Source: Odontesthes bonariensis
Lineage: Eukaryota > Chordata > Actinopteri > Atheriniformes > Atherinopsidae
Assembly: GCF_027942865.1 (NCBI RefSeq)
Contig: NC_134509.1
Span: 32,538,197 to 32,602,196, forward strand
Length of the DNA: 64,000 bases
Direction: 5' to 3'
This document shows positions 1 through 10,300 of this stretch, piece after piece; positions within the stretch are counted from its first letter, which is position 1, and every line of letters starts with the position of its first letter. The notes beneath the pieces were generated by a model. It ran no database searches. It saw only the letters and a program-made list of their open reading frames with translations, and was not told where the DNA came from. The position numbers and the translations under genes are program-made.

Positions 1-1691
1 GTTCAACAACAATCACACATTATGGTGTTTTATTAGACATATTAAACGGCTTGGCTTACAAATGACTGCATTTCTTAATCTAAAGAGAGGAGTCCTCATT
101 TGGCATTTTATATCATAAGCAAAAATATGTTGTGGATGGAGAAAATGAACCTGACTGAATTGAATGAACTAGAAGCGCTGTTGTCCTTGTTGCTCGTATA
201 CATTTACATAAGCAAGAACTATAATATGAATCACACAATCTGAATTGTGTGGTAATGAATTAAAGGGAAAAAATAGAGGTCAAGCAGAAGCAAAGACAAG
301 GTTACATTATCTGCATCTTTAAATCCACATTTTGTGATCTGTGATCACAGATAATCAAGCTACTGATTAAAAACTGTAACTTGAATATATTAGACTAAAG
401 AAAGCTGCTTTTTTTCCAGTTTAAATTAACAATGAAAGGACAGCAAGCTTTTCAGGAATGTGTAAAAAGCTCACTCATGTACATCCAAAACAACATTAAA
501 ATCATACCTCTTAAAAATATTTTCCAAAGGTTAAATGGGATGATTTTCCAAGTGTAAAATTTGAATAATTAACAATTGTTGTTCATATGACCCTTCAAAA
601 TACAAATAACAAGAATTTGTAACAGATATATTGTTTTTCAAATAGCTATCACTTTTCTTCTTGGCTAAGTAGCTTAAACTAAATTAAAAACCATGAACAA
701 GAAAGTGGAAACAGAGTCATCATGTGTTCAGTGTGCTGTCTTTCAAAGAGGTTAGCAATAAAGTTTTCAAGTATTCAAGGAGCAAAAATAAAACCAACAT
801 TGATGTTTTTAAAAAAAAAAAAAAAAAAAAAAAAAGGGAACAAAGAACATCTCAGAAAGCTGCATATTTCATCTTTTCTTATTACTAAATCAAAATTAAA
901 TAAAAAAATAAGAAACAATACTGATCATTCATGTTACCTTTTATAAGATTTTCTGTAAGAGCAAAAATCCGAAGACTGTTCTGACAAAAACACGTTCGTA
1001 ACATCTGTTCCAACCAGGTCAATTATTCGGTGGGTGAAGGATTTTACAAACAAACTATTTCTTTACTTCATTTATGTCACTTCTATACTCATGTGTTGTG
1101 GTTGGAAGCCCTGAGAGATACTGCAACGATCGACCAGTTGTTGCCGTTTTAAACCCCAGAACCTCCTGCGGAAATAAGGGTCAGTAAAGAAGAAGAAAAC
1201 TCTTTCCTTCCTCTTACTTGCCAAAGTACCGCTGAGAAGGCAAAGCTGTCACATGGGGTTGTGCGCTGTATGACAACAAAGCAGGAAAATCCTCATAAAT
1301 ACACTTAAAATCAATAATAACAAATTAAAGAAAAAACATCTAGTGGCACATTCAGAGTATTGAAAGCATAAAGTTGCCAGAACCTTACACTTCCAAATGG
1401 TTTTACTAGGTAGATTTTTGGCTTTTAGACACACATTTTACATTTAATCAGCAATTATTCAAAGCCAAATGTGCACTGCACAAAAAAAGCTCTTGTAATC
1501 TTCGTGATTTTAATATTATGTAAATTTAAAAAAAGAACAACAGCAAAACCAGGTGACACACAGCCCCCACACAGGACTTGCCTAAGCCAAAACTTAATTT
1601 TTCAGTAGCATTTGGTCCTAAACACATCAGACCATGTAAGTGAAGTTTAATTATTTTTTTAGTACGCTGTAGGTGTCCTTTTTGATACGTC
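1..1691 (-). other. sun2: Probable sun2 3' untranslated region
   Basis: No protein exon was recognised downstream of the sun2 stop codon on either strand. The stretch is AT-rich and contains an A25 run on the plus strand at 811-835. An AATAAA on the minus strand at 34-29 would place the mRNA end near the window start. Nearer ATTAAA forms exist around 1648 and 1442 and could give shorter transcripts. The true end of the UTR cannot be fixed from sequence alone. Confidence 0.5.
29..34 (-). promoter_or_regulatory. Candidate polyA signal AATAAA for sun2
   Basis: TTTATT on the plus strand reads AATAAA in the sun2 direction, about 1.66 kb after the stop codon. Cleavage would fall about 10-25 nt further, almost at the window edge, so the downstream GU-rich element lies outside view. 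Confidence 0.35.
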
Positions 1692-2594
1692 TCACGTGGA
1701 GGCAACCTTTCCATGAACACGAAAGCGGTAAAGACACGTATATTCAATGTGGCCCCAGTTAGTGAGAACTCGCAGCTCCACAAATCGATAAACCTCGTCA
1801 CTTGGGCTCTGCATGAGAGCAGTGGAAGCACAGGTGGAAGTAAAAGAGAGGAAAGACATGGGGGACAAGTGTTAAAACACATCACAGAAGTAGCTTCACA
1901 CGTTTCATACAGAGTTAATATTTGGATTGATCTCTTTGAACTCACAGGGAGCTTAAATGTCTGCGTTGACTCCCCACTCTCATCGTAACTGAATGTCCCG
2001 AGCAGCGTTCCTTCCTCTGCGTCATTTTTCATCCCCTTAGACAAAAAGAAATAAACTATGTCAACACTGGGAGGCAGAAGAGAAAACCGTCTAAATCATA
2101 TATATATATATAATTATGTGCTGCTATAACTACATGTAGTAGAAATGTAAAAAACAAAATATTTAGTAACAGCAGCACTCACATAGACTTCAAAGTCTTT
2201 GGGTGCGGAGTCGATGCGGCCTGTAGGCGAGTTGTGGCGCGGCAGGTGGTCCAGCGTCACATGAGTTATCGTGATAGGGTGTGACAGAGAGATGACAAGA
2301 ATTCCTTGGACGCCATGGAACGCCCAACACTTTCCAGGGAGCAGCACTGGGTAACCCTGGAAGAGAAGAGACGGGGAGCTGCTAACATTCATGTTCTGAG
2401 CTGATTACCACTTCAAACCCTAAAAGGTAAAGCCATAAGGGCAGGATGAGAACATAAAGAGGTGGATGATCATCATACCTGGATAACAGTACGCGGGCTC
2501 TCAGATGGATACCAAAGAGGGAAACCAAAGAGGGTCATGCATGCTGAACGAATACGATATGTCTCTGAACACCTGGTACTGATCACGCTGGCAC
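1692..2594 (-). other. sun2: SUN domain core (last four coding exons)
   Basis: Four exons (2594-2479, 2356-2183, 2035-1946, 1808-1692) encode most of the SUN beta-sandwich. The first holds ISTRCSETYR and the KASH-lid stretch ending SPRTVIQ. The second holds GKCWAF, VTLDHLPR and SAPKDFEVY. The third holds EEGTLLGTFSYDE. The last holds ELRVLTNWGHIEYTCLYRFR and ends GKVAST. In human SUN2 the Cys of the STRCSETY motif can form a disulfide with KASH, the Cys of CWAF pairs with the Cys of YTCxYRF, and the His of the TLEH motif and the Tyr of CxYRF contact the KASH C-terminus. All of these residues are present here, so KASH binding should be intact. Confidence 0.9.
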
Positions 2595-5039
2595 CTGCAA
2601 ACAAACGGTCATGCGAGAGTTTCAGCACACACAACTTTGTTGACTCTGTTTAGATTTCCTACAAATATTCATCAACTACATTTAATCCTTAAATAGCAAG
2701 ATTATGATAATCACCAGCAAATCTTATTTACAATGTTGATAAAAACCCAAATTTCAACGATAATATCAGTTTTATGTTAAAAAATACCAAACAGCGTTGA
2801 TAAGATTTAACAGATGGGAAGCCACAGAAACATCTAACTTTTAACCCATCGTTTCCGACCTTGAGTCTCCAGGGCAAAGTCGGCCATTTTGTCCGCCACT
2901 GGACGTCTGCACTCTGCGCAGCTTCCTTGGTCTCCGAACCTGATGGCATCTTGTTCCTGATTCACAGTCACAAAAAGAGCATGGTGTAAGCACTATGCCA
3001 AAGTACATGCAAGTGAAACACATGCACATCTAACTGAAGAAACAAGACGTGGAAGGACAAACCTTTCTGCCAGGTGATTACATTTATGGTGACTGGTTAT
3101 ACTGTTTAAAGGTAGCCTTATAGACCAGTCGCAGTCTTAGTATCTATCTTGTTACCTTAATGCGGTCTGTGAGCCACTTCTCCATAGCCTGTTGGAGCTC
3201 TGGGGTGAGATGGTCCTGGACTGGGGCTGTGTTGGCATCAGGACAGGGGGCTGGAGGAGGCATTAGCTGAATGGACGACAACTCCTGGGACAGCTTCGAG
3301 AGAGATGGAGTTGCAATTAAACCACACGATGTGCACAAAAATGGTCATGCAGAAAGATAAGAGGGACAGGAGAAAGGATAAATGCCTTTGTTGTCACAGA
3401 AAGCAGAGCAGAAATGCCCCTAGTTGGGTAAATCTATATCAGATCTGTTACCTTGGCATTCTGGGCCTCCAGCGTTTGGATCTTGAGGATGAGACTGGCA
3501 GCAGCAGAGCGACTGTCTGTCTGGTAACCTGCTACCTGCCTGACCAGCCCAGCGACCTCCTGCTCCACATGACGCCGAACGTCTGAGTCCACTGCCTCAA
3601 GCTTGGCTGTCATAACCTGCACGTCCATCTGCTGACTCTCCTTCATCTGAGAGAAAAAGATGGCACTGAATCAGATATGTTGAGGAAAAGTGTAAGCAGT
3701 GATTTACAGGAGCACCATGCATGTACATCTTCACCTCTTCACATTTAAATCTCCCTTTAAATGACACTCACAGACATAACTTGGACCCATAGATGGAGAC
3801 ATTTCACTGATTCTAACATTAAGGTTACCACCAAAATACCAAACACAAACACAAACACACGATGCACAGTATAAATCCTTAGTTTAGATCCACAATGCTC
3901 ACATTTTCAAGTTCATTCTGGCTGGTTGCCAATACAGGAATGTGCAAAGAGTTTATGAAATCTCTCCAGTAGTAGAACTAATATATAATCATACTTGTTC
4001 TTATCATGATGAGTCATTGGCAGATTCAGACATAAAATACAAAGCCTTTCAAAAGTGCAGATTCATCTGGCACTACAACAAAAATACATGCAAAATATGC
4101 CGTTTTTTACACAATTTCAAACAAAACAAACACTCAAACTCCCAAAGAAGGGAAAATTGGGGAGATTGTCTCACCCGCGAGAGAAGTTGTTCATTCTTCA
4201 ATTGAAGCTCCACCTGCGATAAAAAAAAAAATGCAAAAATAAATACACGTTACAGACAGAAAACACCTTCATTTAGATCAGCAGGTGAGGCCCAGTCATT
4301 CAAACCCTTTCTTATCATTAGTCTGCAGCATGAACTGGTTTAATTCCACACTACAAGATTTTCTTACATTATTCCCTCATGTGCGAAGTTTTTCTTACCA
4401 GAAAATGCTGCATCTTTGCTTCTACAGCAGCAGACACAACAGCTGGATCCTGGATGGGAAAAAAAAGAGTATTTGTTGTAACAAAGTGCTTCTAGGTAAC
4501 GTTTTGCTCATGTTTTAGACCCTACAATGGTGTTTTTTTTCCATTACATGCTGCGTACGGTATAATGCAGGAATGTTTTATACTGCAGACAGTAACTGCT
4601 CGATGTGGGCGGGATCGGCTGCTTTATCATCGCAGCGTGTGTGAAGCAGCGACGACACAGAGACGGGACATGCAACTTCACTGTGTGCGTGTTTACTGCA
4701 TCACATTCATCACATTGAGCAAATTTTGTCCTGCATACAGCTTACATGCAACGGGACACACAAATGACTACCAAAAATTCAAATGAGACGTCATTTCTTG
4801 TATTGAACCATGCGATGTAAAACACCATTAAATACTATAAATGTGACTGTAGGCTTCCCAAGCTCTTTAAATTTCAATGGGAGGGGCCAAAGAGTTGGAA
4901 ACCTGCTCAAATTAATCGTAAACAAAGTTTATGGACGCCAGAACTATTTCTCTGATTAACAGCCTCAAATGTAAGCTAAGAAAAAATGTTCCACGAGTTA
5001 TTCTGCTGTTGAGGCAAGGAAGCATACAGTCACTGATCC

Positions 5040-5118
<79 letters not shown>

Positions 5119-7364
5119 TCAAACGGCAACCAATTTAACCGGCACAGACACAGACACAAAACTGTAGCTGAGCCCTACCACCACAGGTGTGGGTATGGTG
5201 GCGGGTCGAGGAGGAGGAGGAGTCGCGGGGATAGCGGGCTGACTCGTGGGTTCGATCTGCGATGGGGTCTCTGTGAAAGTCATGCGGGAGACGAAGGAGG
5301 TGACCAAAGGAAAGAGCAACCAAATACCTGGAAAAAACAGGAGGGACAGTGCGTTTAGAAAAGCACTCAGAAACACACAAAGTAACACCGAGATAAGCTA
5401 CAAAGTCACCACATTAGACAGAAAGCAGTGCTGCTTTGAAAGCCAAAAACATTTAGCGGCAGACCCTTAAAACCTCTTCTAATTCCCTGATAATGGTTAA
5501 ATGTTCAGGAACTTAAGTCTAGCAGAGACAGCTCATTGCAAAAGAGTAAGGGCTACTTTTTAAAACATACAAACAAATGTGAGACAGATGAAGAAAAAAA
5601 AAAACTAAAACAATCAAGAAATAGTTTTTTTTTAAAGCATATTACAGCCAAATGCTCCAATTGTCCCAGGATGACGAAACATTTCCAAAATTTGTCTTGA
5701 ACCATTCAAACCAGTCAACCAGACGACGCCAAAACTTTACTTACATAGAAGTACAATGAGGAAGAGGAGAACCAAACCACAAGTCTTCTTCATTCGACTG
5801 CTGAGGGAGGCATTAGCTGCAGGGAAGAGAAGAAAGGTTCATTTGCAGGGATTGGAATAAGCCAGAGCCAAATCACATGAAGCTTTTAAGGAAACACAAA
5901 CGTAATGGTATGTGAGAGCAGCATATAGTGCACAAGCACATGCTGACTGTGGACAAGCAGGGAAAGAACAGTGAATTTACTCTCCAGGTCACGACTGGTT
6001 AGACGTGAACAAAAACAAATCTGAACACATGTTCAGATAAAATACCTAAAGCTGTCGTATGAAGCACTTTTGAATATACCGCAGCAGCCACCAATGAGCC
6101 CGAGTCTGCCCAAAACATAGAAAACAAATAGATTAATAATCCCTTTTAAAGCAAAGACACACACACACACACAAAAGCCAGTACTCACCAATAAGTCTAA
6201 AGAAGGCACTGCTGATTCTACTTTTGTATCCAGTGCTGGGAGCCCCACTTTTACTGCTGACTCTGCAGGTGCCGATGGCTGCAGGTAAAGGCCTCCTGTA
6301 ATTGCACTCGGATGATGAGTACCCCGAGCTCTCCACGCCGCTTTGAGTCAGCTCCTTGTGGTTGGGTCTGAGGTGTAAACCTGTCGTACTGGAGCTGCAG
6401 AGCCCGGCGTGAAGACTCCTCTCTGGGGTTACTGAGGGGCATTGTGTGGGTGTCTGACTCCTGGACGATGTAGTTGTCAGGGCAGGCCGAGGAGTGACCA
6501 CGGCTGGCACGTAAGGTACAGTCCTCATGGTGGGCTGGGTCTGAGTGCTCAAAGGAGACGGACTCGGACCTGTCAAGTAGGAGACAAACAATGAAAATTA
6601 AAAAGGTTTCAAAACCATGAATAAACACAAAATCTTGTTTTTTCAATAAGCTACTACAGTTTGGTCCTCTTTGTATGTGGGTTCACAAGAAGTGGGTGAC
6701 ATGTTTAAGAGGATCGGAGGAATAAACATACCAGCAACATAAAGCTGTGGTGCATTTTTGTCTGATTATGTCCAACTTTCCTCTAATCTTTTCAGTGAAT
6801 TACTTGTTTGTTCTACTTCTTTAGGCTTCTGATCACAGCCAGCAAACATATAGAAAGAGTATTAAAGAGTAATATTTGGACATTTCATAACATAAAAAGT
6901 CCATTTGAATTAATATTTTGATTTAATCCCCAAGACAGACGCCACGGTTTCATTCATGCCTTTATTCCCTCATGACCCCTTATTTCTGCTCAGGGACTGG
7001 AGATTTTATAGTGTCTGGATGTGTCATACTGGCCTGGGGTGACAGGTGACTCGGGGGAACTAGCATTGCTGTTGGCTCTGCTGGAGCCTCGGGAGCCAGC
7101 CTTGCGGTTCCCTGCCTTCTTCTTGAAAACCCTGAAGAGAAAAAACGGGCATTAGAGAAAGTCAGTGACACTTGTGAATCAAGTTGGCAATCAGAGTTGT
7201 TGACCAGCATCCACGCTTCGTGCACACGCAGGGGGGCACACGCACACACATACTTACTTGACGGTGTTTTCTCGATACGATATAGTTGTCACGCTACTTG
7301 AGTCGGATTCTTCATCTGAGTTGTAGTAACCCCCAGACAGCAGGCGAGAACTCCTACGAGACAT
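1692..7364 (-). CDS. sun2: SUN domain-containing protein 2-like (inner nuclear membrane LINC component), 16 coding exons
   Basis: Coding exons on the minus strand, in order: 7364-7258, 7131-7030, 6569-6381, 6295-6189, 6105-6046, 5816-5745, 5327-5179, 4449-4399, 4213-4175, 3646-3452, 3293-3156, 2956-2860, 2594-2479, 2356-2183, 2035-1946, 1808-1692. All have GT-AG borders and matching phases. They total 1803 nt, or 600 residues plus TGA. The protein starts MSRRSSRLLSGGYY, has a Ser/Arg-rich nucleoplasmic head, one strong membrane segment near residues 201-224, a short coiled coil (about 265-400) and a C-terminal SUN domain (about 425-600). SUN proteins trimerise and bind KASH peptides in the perinuclear space, linking lamina to cytoskeleton. 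The domain contains STRCSETY (KASH-linking Cys), GKCWAF and YTCLYRF. Human SUN2 has 717 residues, so this is shorter, mainly between membrane and SUN domain. The ATG follows a TTTTAG acceptor. Paralogue assignment (sun2 rather than sun1) rests on similarity and the pdgfb neighbour. Exon 3/4 is the least certain part. Confidence 0.88.
2860..4449 (-). other. sun2: Short coiled-coil region of the SUN protein
   Basis: Exons 4449-4399, 4213-4175, 3646-3452, 3293-3156 and 2956-2860 encode about 170 residues rich in Glu, Lys, Gln and Leu (for example ESQQMDVQVMTAKLEAVDSD and LILKIQTLEAQNAK). A Pro-rich break (MPPPAPCPDANTAP) and a small CAECRRPVADKMADFALE segment then lead into the SUN domain. The coiled coil normally drives trimerisation and spans the perinuclear space. 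It is clearly shorter than in human SUN2. The CxxC pair just before the domain is not something I recall from human SUN2; its role is unknown. Confidence 0.75.
5044..5116. repeat. CA dinucleotide microsatellite in a sun2 intron
   Basis: An uninterrupted alternating A/C run of about 36 units. It lies 62 bp downstream (in sun2 sense) of the donor at 5178, so the pre-mRNA would carry a long UG repeat there. It creates spurious Thr/His and Cys/Val open frames. Confidence 0.97.
5179..5816 (-). other. sun2: Transmembrane segment and start of lumenal region of the SUN protein (two exons)
   Basis: Exons 5816-5745 and 5327-5179 join as T|GT (Cys). They encode SLSSRMKKT, a hydrophobic run CGLVLLFLIVLLCIWLLFP (about residues 201-219 and a little beyond), then VTSFVSRM and a Pro/Thr-rich linker (PATPPPPRPATIPTP). 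Basic residues before the hydrophobic run fit the nucleoplasm-in, lumen-out topology of SUN proteins. The Pro-rich linker separates membrane and coiled coil. The intron after the second exon carries a long CA microsatellite. Confidence 0.85.
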
Positions 7365-7366
7365 GA

Positions 7367-10300
7367 CTAAAATCCACAAAGAGAAGAAGAATAATGCTTA
7401 ACTGGATCAATATTATTTGACATTGTTCCTTAAAACACACATTGGCTCTGATGGATAAGAGGCGGTTAACTCCGCACGATGTAAGGAGATACACGTCAGG
7501 TTATTTATGCAGTGAAGTCCATTGTAGCATCATCTATAGAATCTTTTCATTTGTGTTTAAAACGTGAAACATGTATTCACGATGCGTCTTTTTCCTTCTC
7601 TTACTCAGGGAATTTAACAGAGTATCAACTTCATGTTGTTTTACACTGTTTTTTCTTGCAGTTACAGCTGAAAGGTGCACAGAAGCACAATGGTAGTCAA
7701 CCTGAGAATCAATCGGCAAATGTACAATGTGCCTTTTATCCTCCATGTGACTCATTGTGTGCGTGCAACCAAAGCCCGCTTAGCATAACTGTTCAGCGTT
7801 CAGAAGGCCTGCAATCATACAACGGAAACCAGAAAGGCTTTCGGTGCTAATATCTGCACTTTTTTTACACAGATGTCTTTTATAGCCATGGAATGACAGG
7901 TAAAAATGTAACACTTACAGCAATCTCTTGTTAGTAATGCGATACAATATCCATAACAGCGTCTTCATATGTGTAGGATCTTGTGAAAAAATAAGAAGTC
8001 TTTGTTGTTTTCCCCCCCTTTTTTGGTTACATCAAATGAGTAATTTATATCCACACACCGCATGGATCCTCTTCCAAAGACTCAGCGGTCGCCCAGAATA
8101 GAAAACTAAACACTAGCAAAGAAGGGGCCCTTTTGTGTTTTTAATGGCCACAGTAGTTCCCCTTTCATGCATCGAAGGGAGGGTGAGGCAAGAGGAGCTA
8201 ATCAGCCAGTTCTAATATGAAACTTTGCCTCCTGATGACACAAAATCCTACACACTGCTCCTTTAATCCTCAAGCATTTTGTGTAAAACTTTTCTTCAAA
8301 GCATAGTGACACGATCAGAGACTAGGGCGGCTATTTTTGTGATCATCTTCTCAGTATATCGGGCAAAGCAGGAGGCTACTATTAGAAAGCAAGAAACTGG
8401 TGAATCACTGGTGCAAATGAAAAAGAGTGTGGCTGTAGGAGCAGCACACATTAGTGGCTGCATGGTTGCAGCATGTCTTGCATGGGCAGTAATGTACAGT
8501 AAGGCAGGAGTAAATAGGTGGTAGACGCAGAGGGTGGTGCTGCTTATAAAGCTCTGTAGAAGTATTCGAGTTGTCACAGCGACAGAAATAGGAGAAGCAT
8601 CAGAAATGGCAGCCATGTTGATGGTTACGGTATCTCTTGAAGTTGAAGTGGCTGTAATAGTTAACACACAGCAGCATTAAAATCAGTCCTACATGAAAGG
8701 AGAAGCAATGACAGCAGCAAATGCACCAGTGGGAGAAGTAAGTGGTTATTACATCAAGTACCAGCAGTGAGCCTGTTGTAGCAAATGCAGAAGGGGTACA
8801 AGTCATGATGTCAGTTAAGTCTGTAACAGATGCTCTTATAGTTAATCTTAGTCTCCTGTAATCCAACCAATTCACCCCGCTTCTCTAACAGAGATTGCAT
8901 AGCATGAAAAAAACTAAAAATCCAACTGCAACACACAAAGACCCACGTGAAGAACAAACTCTGTTCCCATTGAGAGTAAACCACAGTAAAAAAAACAATA
9001 CAGCAGAGCTAAAAAAAAAAAAAAAAGAGGAATGAACAAACAAATGCATACCTGAATAGACCCGGCATACTTAGAGGGAAGAAAAATCTTGTAAAGTATC
9101 ACAAGAGTTGATCAATATAAGGAGCCAGAAGCCTGGTTTCAGCTGCTTTATCTTCGGGTCATGTTTGCTACAGAGAACCTACGAGGTTAACTTTCAGCAA
9201 CACTGCCATCACAAAGATTACATAACAGGCATCTTAAGCTGTGCAGTTTCATTGGTCAAAGATGCGTCCTTACAGTGCAGATAAGTGGCGTAAACAGCTC
9301 ACAAGATTTACTGCTCGCAGCGCCAACTCTCTGGAAAGTTCAACTCCCTCCCAAAAAGCTCTGAGCCCTTTCGGTGTTAGTGTCGTAAGATGCCCCTTTG
9401 TCCCATTTGAAAAATAAGATTAAGAACGTGTATTGAGTCATTTGACTTCATATCAAGTGTTTTTCCTGCACGCTGTCAGTGATAAGAACATGTGAACAGC
9501 TCGACAGACGCTGCTCTGTAGTCTCCCCTCTGAGATGACTGAGCTTCAGGTGTGGGAACAACAACTAAACTTTCCCTGAACATAACCCAGCGTTGTTACA
9601 TTTCCTGACTCACTTCTGCATACCTTTAGCAAAGCTGCAACACAATCTGGCAATTTAGGTGAGATGTTAGAAAGTAACCAGACCCTGACAATTTTACATG
9701 TGGGTCTTAAATTCAGCGGGCGTTATTCAACTATGACACAACCGCATTTTTGATTCCACATTGTCAAGAGATCCCCCAACCTTAGGTTCTTTTTAACATA
9801 AATGAGACCTCTAACTTCTGACTGAGTAAGTTTTCTGATGAAAATAGACTTCCGGTTCTACCCTAGTCGAAGCTACAAATCAGCAAGAGTCCTGACGTCA
9901 TTACTCGGGGCGAGTCTGCTGCAACTACTGCGTTTGACTGAAAAAGAGCGACAGAAGATGTCAGAAGGGGAAGCTGTGGCAGCGTCTCACCAGCAGACAG
10001 GAAGTTAGTGTGCAGGCCCACATGCACACAGAAACATTCCCTCCCACAGGTTAACCCTGTTAGATGTAATCACCATTTAACAGTTGGGACTTGCAAACTC
10101 ATGATCAACTCAGATGTTTTGCATCTATGATCTTCTCTAGCTTCCAAGCTCAATCTAAACAAGGATGACTGCACACATCTTCTTTAATCTCGTCATCCTT
10201 CATTGATTCTGTGCATGCAAATGAATGCAGAGGGGCTGAAAAAAGAGAAAAGGGTGAAATCAAATGAACCAAACTGTGCGGATACTTCATCTTTGTCAGC

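Noticed and set aside
1526-2044. 172-residue minus-strand frame read as one piece
   Set aside because: Only its first part (2035-1946) is a sun2 exon. The true last exon (1808-1692) uses another frame after splicing.
4912-5388. Several frames with long Thr/His or Cys/Val runs
   Set aside because: Products of the CA microsatellite and shadows of the sun2 transmembrane exon.
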